Assembly (NCBI GenBank): GCA_963930655.1
Contig: OZ005606.1
Location: 12,233,501-12,297,500 of the forward strand
Length of the DNA: 64,000 bases
Direction: 5' to 3'
Source: Myrica gale
Taxonomy: Eukaryota; Streptophyta; Magnoliopsida; Fagales; Myricaceae
The position numbers were made by a program, and so were the translations under genes. A model generated the notes under the pieces. That model did not search any database and was not told where the DNA came from. It saw only the letters and a list, made by a program, of their open reading frames with translations. Below are positions 43,900 to 56,283 of the stretch, in pieces (position 1 is the first letter of the stretch; the number at the start of each line of letters is the position of its first letter).

Positions 43900-46091
43900 G
43901 CTTCATGTGTTTATGCTATCCATTCAAGCTGCTGTTGACACTGCTCTCTTCTTAGCAACTAGTCTTTTAGGGAATGTGAGATAGAGGAACTTGAAAATTG
44001 GCTTGCTATTTTATAAAGTTGGATTGGTTGGATGCATGCTACAGAAGCTCCTGATAATTGCATTGTTTGACTGAGCGGCACCTGATACTAGTTACATTGT
44101 TTGACGGAGACTTCTGCTCACAATCCAGGGTGAAGATTTTGATTGGGGAATTCTCCAAATGCAAATGAAAGGAGGAGGGCATTTAAGGAAAATGGAAGTA
44201 TCATTGCTTTACTAAGCTCACCAATGCCTCTGCCTGTGGTACAAGCTCAGAGGCTACCCAAGCAATGTAGGAGTGAAATGGATTGTCCGAGTTAAAAACG
44301 TAGCAAGTTCACTAAAAAAGTGACTCTTTCCCATGCAGTCTAAGATGGTTCTTTCTGAAGAACAGAAATTTTTATATGAACTTGTTTTTTGAGGAGTGTG
44401 TAGAATTTTGTATGTTCATGGAGGAAATCAGTGCGGTGTTCACTTTGGATTGTCAATTGTGGACTTAATCAGTTGGAGAGTTTACAGCTAATTTTCGGCT
44501 TTGTTCGGTTGGGAGTTCTCTCGGGCTGCTCAGCTTCTCTGGGAACGCAACACTCTTAAAACATGTTTCACCGGAAGCCACTGTGGGAAAACTGCTTCAT
44601 TGTCTGGTATTACTTGAGTTTAGGTTGTATTTATTCCTCTGTAACCAGATGAAAAGAATAAGCACTATTATTTTCATTGTTGGTTCTGTTATAGAATCTA
44701 GACCAATAAAGGGTTAATTTTTTTTTCTAAGTAATAAAGGGCTAATTTTATATTAGTTCGTAGGCCGGCTATGAATGTGGATGTACAGGGCGGAATTGTT
44801 AAAAAGTAAAGCAATCTTGCTCAACATTATTTGGGTGCTTCTTAACCCTTGTAGACATTTTTTCAGCCCCCTCGAGCTTTTTGTGCGCCAGCGCTTATAA
44901 GATTATCCACAATCTGCGGAGCTTGACAGCATCAGCTAGCCATGTGTAAAGATAAAACGCGCTAGGATCACACTCTTGGAGCTCACTGTTTGATGTTGAT
45001 TTTTCTCCGTTTATCCTTTCTATTGAGGAAAATAGCTTTATAGCTAGAAACCAGTGGCTCTCTGAAAATTTTCACCCTTGTTTGGGTGCACAGGTGGATT
45101 AATTTATCTTGTTATAAGAAAAAAAATGTTGAGATATAGTTAAAATTATTCTGTCCAGTCTTTATATAGGACTCTTCCAAATTGGTTCAGCTGATAGCAT
45201 ACTCATATGATTATTAATAAATCCAATTTTTTGAATCAAACTCCTTATTCAGGGTTAGAATTTTGATGGATTTTCGAGTTAGCCTCAGCCCTCGTGTTCG
45301 CATTGAATGCACGGACGGATAGATTTCGTTCAGATTACTATTGATGTGAGACGCTGACGACGCCGTCCCCTGTCTCCACCTCGTATCTGGTAGTTGGCAA
45401 CGACTGTCCAGCCAATAGGAGCAACAGACTTCCTGCTGAGACGGGACGTCGGTGGAATCTTCTTCTCGAAGATCCCTAAGGTTCTTTACCATCTGTCAAT
45501 GCGAGTCTAGCTGACAGAATAAATATTCAGAATTGCTCCAAAAAATTCCGTTGCATTCTATAATTGTTCGCAGTCATCCGGTACAAGTTTTGTTATGAGA
45601 AAGCACGAGCAGTACAGTTCTTATTGATTTTTCCAGCCTACCCAATCCAATTCTATTTTTTGTTTTTGTTTTTGGGTAGGTTGATCAAATCCAATTCACT
45701 TTCCTATAAATAGTGTTTGTTCTTCCACTTGCTAGCTGCAAAAGTGAGCACCAGCTCCTGGGGCTTAACCATAGCATCTTCTATCGTAAATCCTTGTATG
45801 AGATTTGCTTTAGTTTCTTAAGTAACGAAGTTTGCTCTCTTCTGCCTGTTGAACTTCTTTCTCTGGGATACCCAGTTGCTTGTTTCAATATTTTCTCCAA
45901 ACTACTTTTTTTTTTTCTATTTCAGTCCCAGAGGATCAATTAGTTGAAGAAGGAAAGTATACAATATTGTGCGTGTGTGGGTTTGTTTGGCAAGTGGCGT
46001 TCAGTTGCTCCTTTGGTGTTGCAAGTAGTCGCTTTGGTTGCCATTTCTTTTATTTAACAGTTCTTTGTTATCGTTTCTCTTGTCGCAGATA
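43900..46091. other. PPR 3' flank and upstream region of PAP copy 1
   Basis: A presumed 3' UTR follows the PPR stop. A 92-codon minus-strand reading at 45214–45492 is not recognised. The stretch 45710–46090 is probably the 5' leader of PAP copy 1. It contains gggatacccag, as does the leader of PAP copy 2 (tggatacccag near 57160), and an acceptor-like tgtcgcag at 46081–46088 just before the ATG. Confidence 0.4.
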
Positions 46092-49000
46092 ATGGTTGGG
46101 ATGAGAACGTTGAAAATATTCTCCTTAGCATTTGTTTTGTTGGTTCTTTCAAGCCTTCAGGAGGCAACGTCACATGGAGTTCACCCACTCTCAAAAATTT
46201 CCCTTCACAAGACAATGTATGTTTTAGATGAGCGTGCCTCTGTTAAAGTCGCTCTTACTGTTCTTGGATTGAAGGTATATAGGCTTCAATTGCGCGGTGC
46301 TTTTAGACTCTCTTTCTAATCAGTCACCGTCAGCTAAATTAATCTTTCCTTTCCCGCTCCTAAATGAGAAATGGTTTTGTTTATTCCTACTGTCCTGGCC
46401 AAAGAAAAGTGATCTCTGAAAAATGCCTGAAGGTTTTCCTCCGGGTTATTTAAAGAAGTTTATCTATTTAATGGTTTGAAGATAGAATGTCCTCTTGACA
46501 CCATCATCGCAATTTGTTTTAGGCAAGGATGAAATGGTTTTAAACTAGAATAATTTGGCGTATTTTAGGACTGATGCAATATCTCTTCACCATTGTAGGG
46601 TGAAACTACAGCATGGGTGAAGGTGGACTTTAGTTGTCCAAACCCATCAAATGATGATTGGATTGCAGTATTTTCTCCTGCCAATTTCAGGTAACAAATC
46701 TCTTTTGCAAGTAACTTATATGGCTTTTGTCAACAAGTTGGATGCTGTAGAAGGTCTGTTCTTATAATATTTTCTTTGTGCTAGTGTTTATCATAATGGT
46801 GTTGATCAAAGCATAGCATTTTCTTCTTTACAATTTGCAGTGCCGCCATCTGCCCCCCAACCAACTCGCAGATGATACCTCCGGTGTTGTGTACTGCACC
46901 ACTCAAGGTTCATGCACTTCTTGTTTGCTATGTTTTAATTTCTTGTGGCCTTTTAGGCTTTATTTAAAGTGAGTTAGAGCTTTTTTTTTTGTATGTTACA
47001 GTATCAATACGCAAATTATACCATCCCTAACTACACAAAGGAAGGAAAAGGTTCGTTGAAGTTCCATTTGATTAAGCAGAGATCCGACATCTCCTTTGCG
47101 CTATTCACGGGCGGCGTGTCAAATGTATGCTTATTTATGTCCTTGTCCTATACTCTGTATAGTTTTTTCTCGCTGGCTTGTACGTATCACATGCTCCAAA
47201 AGAAGATTGAAATTTCTGTAGTTTAGAAACTTAGATCAAAGAATATTCCGAGAACTGCTTTCTGGTATCCATGGACTCTATTTAACAAGGCTCCAATCCC
47301 GAGTACTTTGTGCAGGCTGCAGAAATCCTTTTTCCCACTCTTCTAGATTTGGAACCAAGTCTTCGTGTTAAACTCGTTCCTCTGCCTATGTTCTTCTTCT
47401 CCCTCCCCCTCTCCCCCCACCAAAAAAATAAAATTCATCTTCTAGTTTTGGCTTCTGCAAGTAGTCAAATTAGTTAAGACTGACGTATTCTTGGTTTTTA
47501 TTGCACATAGCATTAGCAGTTGCCAATTAAATTTGTCTCTTGCCATTTTGGTGTCTCAAATAATTCTGTTGCTCTTTCCACCAGCATTTGCTATTCTAGT
47601 TAGTTCATCTAAGGCTTTCTATCTGACTTAGATTTCTGTTTCAACTTTCTGTCTTTAAAAGTTCCATGGAAACAGATAGTAGGAAGTACAAACCCATTTA
47701 TTTCCACCTTTGATCTTCACATGAATGAGTTTAAGGTTTCTTGACATACGTACTTTATTCCCATTTACTCTCATAGTACTTCTCTTTTCTTTAAAGTTTC
47801 AACTGCTTTATTTGAGACCTTTCGTATTCAACTGTTGTGTATTTAATTACTTGCTTGTCAATTTTGCATGACAGCCAAAGCTATTGGCAGTATCAAGCAA
47901 AGTAGCTTTTGTAAATCCGAATGCTCCAGTGTACCCACGGCTAGCACAAGGAAAAGTGTGGAACAAAGTAAGTTCAATTTCCTTGATGTTTCTAATTATT
48001 TTTGATGAAGAATGAGGAGAGTTTGTATTGTGTGTATGGAAATGCAAGAAAATATTCGTTATGTTATTACCTGTATTGGTTTCTATTACATTGACTTTTA
48101 CTTGTCTGCAAGCTTTTATGCTGTCTTTAAGTCGGCATATTTTTTTAATGAAAAGAGTGGTGGCTTTCGACTTCCAGGAAATAATTTCCTTCTTTATATG
48201 TGATATCAGATGACTGTAACATGGACAAGTGGATATGGCATTGATGAAGCAGAGCCTTTTGTCGAATGGGGTCCAAAAGGAGGATACCAAATGAGATCCC
48301 CTGCAGGCACACTGACTTTTGACCGTAACACCATGAGTGGTGTGTAGTTTTATTTTTTACCTTTAAATTTTGTAAAATATATACTAGTCCATTGAAAGAG
48401 CGTAATCTTGTGAAGGAAAACATAGCTCTCTTGATAATCGAAAATGCAGAAACTTTCCAAAATGCAAATCAACATAGTGTAATGGGATCTAAATTCCATC
48501 TTCTCATACCTGAGACAGATATCACAATTTCTTTAGTAAGAAAAGAAAGAAAATTGAGAACAGAAGAATGCTTACTATACATTCCTGTAGAGTTCTGAGT
48601 TATTGAACTATATATGAGCAAGTTGTGGGGTCATGTGAGTAATTCAATTTAAAGTGGCCAATTATAGTTGCACATGTGTTCACTCTGTCATTTGCTGGTT
48701 TGCTAATTGTTTGAGTTGATGAGGCTTCCGATGCTCTCTTGTTTATTAACTAGAGATGACGAGGTCTCTTTTGATATTACTTTTTCATTTGTTAAACTCT
48801 CCCAGAACTTTCCCCTGGTTATTTTTTGGAAGGTAGATGGTTCATCTCGTCCATGTATATACATAGATGCACCAGCTAGGACAGTGGGATGGCGTGACCC
48901 TGGATATCTACACACCAGTTTTTTGAAGGAGTTAAGGCCCAACAAAGAGTATGATATCATGTCTTATTTGTTGGTATGATGTTGCTTTTGGGTGTGGCAA

Positions 49001-51325
49001 ATTTGTATAATTTGAATTTTTCTGTTGAACTTTGTTTAGAGGAAATATGAAAGCCAGAAGGTAGGAAAAACAAAAAGAATGTATTAGGATTTGCCAGGAA
49101 GAACTGAGCTTTATATCGTTGTTTGTCTCTCCATTGTGAAATTCATATGTGGTGCTCTTGAAAAGGATTTGCTCCCAAATTTTACAAAGTTTAACTAGTA
49201 CATGTAATTGTTATGGCTAAAAATTAGTCGTCAACTGTTTGATTTGTATGCAATTTAACCTTCAATTTCTTCTTATCGATTACTCAGGTATACGTACAAG
49301 CTGGGGCATATGTTGCATAACTGCACATATATTTGGAGTCGACTATACCAGTTCAGAGCACCTCCTTATCCTGGTCAAAATTCTCTGCAACGTGTGGTTA
49401 TATTTGGAGACCTGGGAAAGGTTTGAACATTCTTTGAAGACCAGACGTGCAGATAAACATATTCAAAGTTCATAAAAAGCGACTCCCTCAATTTTTATTA
49501 TCAGGGACTTCAATATAATTTGATGTATACATTTTTTGCAGTAGGAATTAGACATAGCATTTAGCTTAGTAGCTAAGATAGTAGATTAAGGAAGTTTTGC
49601 ATCATGCATGCTATTTAATCTCCCTCCCTTAACCTCTTAACTTTTCAAAACAATATTCTGGTTCAGCTGTGCAACATTTATGAATGTAAAACTGTGTAAA
49701 GTTGTGTTCACTTATCTTTTATGCTTTTTCAGGATGGATGGTTGCTTGTTTCATTTTAACTGAATCTCATTTTCTCTGTCTTTTTCTCCTAAGCTTCGCT
49801 GCATGCTCTTTCTGCGACAATATCAAATTGTACTTGGATTCAGTTTTCACAAGTTTTATTGCTGAATTGTTCACCTTGCAGGGTGAAGCTGATGGTTCTT
49901 TTGAATATGAAGATTTCCAGCCTGGATCTTTAAACACTACTAAGCAGCTAATTGAAGACTTAAAAACATTGATTTAGTCTTCCACATTGGAGATATAGTC
50001 TATGCGATGGGATATATTGCACAGTGGGACCAATTTACTGCACAGATTGCGCCCATCAAGTCATCGAAGCCTTATATGATTGGAAGGTTTGTCATAACAT
50101 GCATTTGCAGCTTGTTAAGCTTGCACAAATCTATTGTTTTGTCTTATTTACCATCTTGCAATATGTGTTTTCAATGGAAACCATGAGCGTGACTGGCCAG
50201 GAACTGGATCCTTCTATCAGAACATGGATTCAGGAGGAGAATGTGGTGTGTTGGCCCAGAACATGTTTTATGTCCCCGCTGAGAATAGAGCTAATTTCTG
50301 GTATGTGAATAGCACACATTTACAAAGAACTTTATAGCAATGATATACTTTGTACACTTGGTAAATCATATTGGCTGTAGGAATAGTCTTAACCTCTCAA
50401 TTGTGCAAAACTCCAACTCTTCACTAAAAAATTCTGAATGTTGCTCCCAAGTCCGATTGTCATATATTAATTTGGTACTGTTCATTTCTCTACCTCTTAA
50501 CTTCGGAGAACCAGAAGCGACAAATAGTTCCAGTATGAAATTGCCGGGTTGTTTTGAAACTCTTTACTTTCTCTTGCCAGGTATTCTGCTGACTATGGCA
50601 TGTTCCGGTCCTGCGTAGCCCACACTGAACTTGATTGGAGAGAGGGAACAGAGCAATACAAGTTCATTGAGAACTGCCTAGCATCTGTCGACAGACAAAG
50701 ACAACCCTGGCTAATCTTTCTTGCACATAGGGTATTGGGTTATTCTTCGGTTAACTTTTACGTCTCAGAAGGATCATTCAAGGAAACAATGGGAAGGGAG
50801 GACCTTGAGAAACTCTGGCAAAAGTACAAGGTCGACATTGCTTTGTACGGGCACGTGCACAATTACGAAAGGACATGTCCAGTCTACGAGGTATGACCAA
50901 AACAAACATAGATTGAACTGAACCATAGACATGTTTCTATTGAATCTTGCGCTGCAGAAAGACATACTGATTTGCTCAGAATATGAGGGTGTTGACGTAT
51001 GATTTAACTTCCAATGCAGAACATCTGCACCAGTAAGGAGAAGCACAGTTATACAGGCCCATTGAATGGAACAATACATGTGATTGCTGGGGGTGCAGGA
51101 GCAAGCCTTCATGAGTTTTCTACTGTTAATACCACGTGGAGTATCCAAAAAGACTACGACCATGGATTTACCAAACTTACTGCATTTAACCATTCACATC
51201 TGTTGTTTGAGTACAAGAAGAGGAGGGACGGATCAGTTCATGACTCTTTCACAATCACACGGGATTATAGAGACATCTTGGCATGTACTATTGATAGTTG
51301 CCCAGACACAACTCTAGCACAGTAG
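46092..51325 (+). pseudogene. Purple acid phosphatase, PAP1/PAP27 type, copy 1, disabled
   Basis: Twelve exons match those of copy 2: 46092–46274, 46599–46690, 46841–46907, 47002–47124, 47875–47967, 48210–48339, 48867–48948, 49288–49420, 49882–50086, 50175–50300, 50581–50890 and 51020–51325. Exon 9 is 205 nt against 206 in copy 2: one A is missing in the run at 49962–49967, giving a TAG at 49975. The site before exon 10 reads tttcaa|TGG, so the acceptor AG has become AA at 50173–50174. Other exons stay open and keep the signal peptide, FGDLGK, GNHERDW, LAHRV and GHVHNYERT. ADTEHDW has become AHTELDW. It is a young pseudogene unless the two defects are sequence errors. The start could also be the ATG at 46101, aligned with copy 2's. 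Confidence 0.85.
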
Positions 51326-52608
51326 TAGTATCTTCACAAGGATATGAAGGAGAATCTGAGCAGATGAGTGACGAGTGACGAGCTCTTTGTTAATACAGTC
51401 ACTCAGTGTGTGCCTTTGCAGTTCATCATCATCTTCTTCTGCTTTAATATTCACAATAAATTAGTATTTCTTCTGTAGTTTTTGGGTAAGTAATTGCTAT
51501 TCCACTGGAGTTATGCTAAGAGTCTAAGGAACGGAGACCGTTATCTTGCATGGAAGTAGAAAGAGTGATACATAAATTCAGCCCCCTCAAATAAACCAGA
51601 GAACAGCCAAAGAAAAAAGGCCAGGCAATGGGCACAAGGCGTATACACAAGAAAATGAACCTAAGATCCAAAGAAGAAGATGATCACCTCATGGTCATTG
51701 AGAGCGAATCAAATCAGATAGTTCTACTTCTCGATCTTTCTTACTTGCTCCTACAGAACCAAGGTCGAAAATATTGAGAAAAATAGGTCATTCACAACCA
51801 CTGATAAAGGATTCCTCAAAACGTTAAGGATTAGTAATCTTTTTAGAAATCGAATGGATTCGTGTACTTTATATGGAAATCAGAGGCCACGGGACTATTC
51901 CCTTGACTCGCACTGATGACAATTTGACGGCCCAAAGTTTGAAAACAAACTGAGCCACATATATGGTGGCGCCATTCACCGGAGGAGAGGGTCTCGGTCA
52001 CTCGAACGTCGACGCCGTTCCCAATAACGTTCTTGTAACGAAGTCCGACTTTACCATGCATTGCCTCCTCACCTCTAGGCAATTGGATGCCAAAACAACA
52101 TAAGCATTCATGCCGATGACAGTGTGAAGCTAAACTCTGTAACGTATTCTAACCATTAACTCTATTCTTTTTTTTAAAAAAATAATAAATTTTTTTCTTC
52201 TCATCAGCTTATTGGGATGAGTGATAGATTTACATGATATCGGAGCCAAATTTCGCACTCTACTTTAATTTTAATTAAATATTACACGTGTTGAGCCTCT
52301 CAATTAAAAAAAAGTCCGAGTGAGGGACGTATTAGAGAATATAATTTAAATAAAAATTAATAATTACTTAAACAGTGTTAGGATTATGTTTATTTTATGT
52401 GAGTATATTAACAATATTTATAAGTTTATAAAAACAAAATTGTCCAACCTTGTATTTATGATAGATAATATTTTTCAAGGAAATAGGTCAGCACTATTCT
52501 ATGTCTTATTATATATTGATTTTTTTTCTTATTATGTCGATCACACGTAGTCTTGAATTTTACATTTTTCATCAAAACAGTCTTATCATATGTTTCCATT
52601 AAAAATTT
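51326..52608. other. Region downstream of PAP copy 1; one unrecognised minus-strand reading
   Basis: The minus strand at 51843–52082 stays open for 79 codons with a natural-looking composition ([40 protein letters not shown], ending KYTNPFDF). This is unlike the AT-rich shadows around it and may be a 3' terminal exon of an unidentified gene. It has no ATG start. The rest is AT-rich and without support for a gene. Confidence 0.3.
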
Positions 52609-52840
52609 GGGATAAATGCAAAATCAGTCCTTGTGCTATATGCAAAAATTGATTTAGTCCCTATGATATGAAAAACATAAATTTAGTTCTTGTTATTCTA
52701 TTTTCGTTTGTCGTTGGTCCTCCATCAATGATTGATTTTATCACTTTCTGAAATCATAGGGACTAAATTTATGATTTTCATATCATGGGTACTACATCGA
52801 TTTTTGCGTATAACACAGGGACTGATTTTGCATTTATCCC
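52609..52840. mobile_element. 232-bp MULE-type MITE
   Basis: The ends gggataaatgcaaaatcagt and actgattttgcatttatccc are near-perfect inverted repeats. The arms carry gatttagtccctatgat and its inverse. The flanks taaaaattt and taaaaactt match at 8 of 9 positions. Non-coding. Confidence 0.8.
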
Positions 52841-52944
52841 TAAAAACTTTAACGGAGAGTTATGTGACATGACATGACATCACGTTCAATAAAAAAATGA
52901 TATGAGTCATTTTAGAAACAAGTCAATTATAAAAATACCACACG

Positions 52945-53995
52945 GCGGGTGATGTTAGGTTTGTAAAACACTTCTAACATTTTTAAGATTTGTGATATAA
53001 AAGTGGGTGAATTTTTTTAAAAATATTTAATTTAGTTAGAGTTTGTAAAAAGGTGTAGAGAGATGATTTGATATAATTGTTTAATAAAAAAGTATTGGAG
53101 TTGGGTGAAAAAATATAGTGATAGAATATTTATTATAATTTGTTTTAAAAGGTATTGAAGTTTGTGTGAAAAGTTGTTGGAGATTGTCTAAAAAATATTG
53201 GTGTTTGTGTATAATTTTTTGAGATTTTGGATGCTATTTTGTAAATTTTGTTGAATCTTATTGTATTCTAGAATACTTTTGCAAACCAACATGTACAAAA
53301 AGATTGGTGTTTCTGCTCCCCTTCGTTATGTGTCCTGTGGGTAGGGCTGTCCATTGGTTAGTTCGGTCCGGTCCCACCGGCCAAACCAGACATTTTGTGA
53401 AGGGAGCATATCGGACCGGACCGGTCATTCTAATAGAACCGATCTGGATTGACCGGTCTGGGTTGGCCGGTTTGGGCCGCTTAGCATTTTTTCTTTTTTT
53501 AGGTCTTTTTGGTTTTTTTTGTAAGGACTGGTTTGGAGTGGTATACTCCGGTCCAGTTCCGGTTTTCCACATGGGTAACCCGAAACCGGACCGGAGTATA
53601 CCGGTCTCGGTCCGGGTTGGCTGGTCCGGTCGATTTTTTGGATAGCCCTACATGTGGGTAAAGGTCACACCCTTAAATACCTAGTTTTTTGTTTTTTTTT
53701 GTAAAGTGTTTTTTTTCTTCGTCTTTTTTAAAGTTTACAAAAGTATCATAAAATACAATAGACAAAATTTACAAAATGAACATCCAAAATTTAAAAAATT
53801 CATACAAAAACATCAATACCTTTTTACATAATCTCCAACAACTTTTCACAAACTTCAATATTTTTTTAAAAGAATTATAACAAATATTCTCTCTTCATAC
53901 TTTTTCACTTGACTTATAAAACTCTAATCTACATAAATATTCACAATTCTATCAAAATCCTAAAAATCCTACATTTTTTCTAAGAAACAACATCC
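52945..53995. repeat. Two AT-rich MITE copies in opposite orientation around a third element
   Basis: The segments 52945–53292 and about 53735–53995 are inverted relatives of the AT-rich MITE at 38088 (shared words such as ttttggatgctattttgtaa and its inverse). They flank the 309-bp element at 53344–53652. The nested or side-by-side insertion order is not resolved. Confidence 0.5.
53344..53652. mobile_element. 309-bp hAT-like element
   Basis: It runs from gggctgtccattggttagtt to ttggatagccctaca. The ends are inverted, and the interior is rich in ccggtccgg-type palindromes. The flanks tgtgggta (53336–53343 and 53653–53660) are a perfect 8-bp duplication. It belongs with the element at 31641–31972, although that one shows 9 bp. 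Confidence 0.7.
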
Positions 53996-54514
53996 ATTTT
54001 GGAATTTAGATGAATATTTATTTTATAATCTAAATTTTAAATGAATGTCAAAATTTCAACCCAAACAGGCATTTCCGGCAAAAAAAGCTCATTTATTAAA
54101 TCAGAATTTTCGGTTTCTAATTTCAAAAATTCAGATACTTACCAGAATTGAAATAAATCATTTCGGTTCCATTTGTTCTCGTACCCTTCCTTGCCCCCAT
54201 TGCACTTGTGTGGTGGTTGCACTTGGGTGGATTTGTTAAATTTTATATTTGATTGGTTAATTGTCTTTAATTTATTGAGTTTTTTTTTCAATTTTTCCTA
54301 CTTTACTATTTTTTGAGTTTTTTTTTTCAAGTTTCTCTAATGTTTACTTGCTATTATTTAACAATTACATTGTTATTTTTTTTTTCTCAATTTTTGTTTG
54401 TGGTGTTTTATATTTTAGTTTTTTAATTTTTTAATTTTTTTAAAAGTGATGTGGACTCTAAAATGGCGCGTATCCTTTTTCTATTGGTTGTAACATGAAA
54501 CTCTTTAAAATTTT

Positions 54515-56283
54515 GGGAAATTAGTATTTCAATCCTTAGGTTTTGACCCTTTTAGCAGTTTGATCCTTAAGAATTAAACCCTAACAAAATAATCCTTACA
54601 TTATCATCTTTTCACAAAATCATCATTCTGTTAGGTTTTTGTGTTCTTGTTTAACGGCAACTATTGACATGTAAGCAAGAGTTACAGGTGGCGTTTAACT
54701 AATTCATATCAATTGTTTATCACAACCCACGTTCCTCAGAATAAAAAAAAATAAAAACAATACAGAACTGTTCTTCGCCCTCCACCTCGTCGAGCTCACA
54801 CACAGGCCACTCCTCCGCCATGCTTATCGTCCACTCCACACTCTAGAGCTTGAAGAATTCAATACTTAAGCGGGTCTGATGGGTCATGGTAATCTTCAAG
54901 AGCAGAGCAATTGGAAAGTGGTCAAACTCAGGGTAAAAAAAGCTTATACAGATAGAGAAGTTGTTAATTTTCTTCAAAGATATGGGGTGAGTAAGGACGC
55001 TAATACAACTAGGACTAAATGGGATAAAATGTTGGGAGATTTCTGAAAGGTGTACGAGTAGGAGAGGGGAGGTAAGAGAAAGCAAGATGGAAAGAATTCC
55101 AGGTCTATCAGGAACCTTCTTGATCTTCAAAGTCTAGATGACTAGATCCCTTGACTCGAAAAAGTGAGTGGATCAGGTCTGGGTACTTGTCACTGTACTC
55201 CACATCTACTTCACCGAAGTAGAGGTGATTGTTCTCCTTAAACAATTATGTTTAAGTTGGGTCAGGGAGGGACTCGTTGGCCATGGCATTAATGTTATCA
55301 TCATAGGGTACAATGCCTTACTTTGGCCTCCTGCGTTGTCTTCTTCGTTGGGATGTTTGCCATGATGGCCAAGCAAAGCATGGAGCTTGTGAGAGATGAA
55401 GCTCTTTCTTTGCTACATACTTTGAGAGATGGAGCTCATCAAGAATTTCTGCAGCTTGCTGAGCAACGAGAATATAATCAGGCGAGTCTACCTCGATCCA
55501 GAAACAGCTTCGGGTTGGATTTCAATGAGTTATGTGAGAGTGGATTCATTAACCTGTATTCAAAGGCAGGAGAGCTTAAAAATGCGCGTGAGGTGTTTGC
55601 GCAAAACCTCGATAGAAAGTTGGGTTCTTGGAATGCGCTCATTGGAGGTCTTTCTCAAGTTGGGCAATGTGCAGGAAGTGTGCAGGAAGCACTAGAATGC
55701 TTTGGATGCATGAGAGAGGCAGGAGAAAGGCCGAATCATGTGACTTTTGTGGCCATACTTACTGCATGCGTGTATGAGAGAAGGTGCAAAAGGGAAAATA
55801 TTACTTTCATATGATGAAGAACAGTTATAGGATAGCGCCCCAGTTGCAACATTATGGGTGCATGGTGGATTTATTTGGCAGGGCATGATTGTTCGAGGAG
55901 GCCAGAGAAACGATAGAAGGGATGCCTATGAAGGCAAAGTCTTTGGCAGAAGAAAGTCTTCCACTACCACAGTGTCTTCTGGTGCAAATGAATAACGCCT
56001 GTGAGTTCGACAAGAGGAGGGCGAAGAACAATTTTGTATTGTTTTTATTTTTTTTATCCTGAGGAACATGGGTTGTGATAAACAGCTGATATGGATTAGT
56101 TAAACGCCACTTGTACCTCTTGCTTACGTGTCAATAGTTGCCGTTAAACAAGAACACGAAAACCTAACGGAAGGATGATTTTGTCCAAAGATGATAGTTT
56201 GAGGATTATTTTGTTAGGGTTTAATTCTTAAGGATCAAACTTCTAAAAGGGTCAAAATCTAAGGATTAAAATACCAATTTCCC
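54515..56283. mobile_element. Pack-MULE (1.77 kb) carrying a PPR gene fragment
   Basis: Terminal inverted repeats of about 265 bp (54515–54785 and about 56017–56283) are well preserved: gggaaattagtatttcaatc against the inverse of attaaaataccaatttccc. Other matching words are ttaaacaagaacac, cttgcttacgtgtcaat and gttgtgataaac in the right arm and their inverse in the left. The flanks are low-complexity taaaa(a)tttt, compatible with a 9–10 bp duplication. The interior holds a plus-strand PPR fragment and no transposase. Confidence 0.85.
55323..55965 (+). pseudogene. Captured PLS-class PPR fragment
   Basis: The open frame to 55814 reads SGFINLYSKAGELKNAREVF, AQNLDRKLGSWNALIGGLSQ, then EALECFGCMREAGERPNHVT and FVAILTACV. 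After a frame change it continues MMKNSYRIAPQLQHYGCMVD, LFGRA, a stop, and ARETIEGMPMKAKS. These are consecutive motifs of an E-class PPR protein of the At1g77170 type. About 100 residues are missing between GGLSQVGQ and VQEALECF, yet the frame is kept across that junction. Frameshift and stop near 55800–55890 make it a non-functional fragment; the parent gene is not in this window. Confidence 0.8.
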
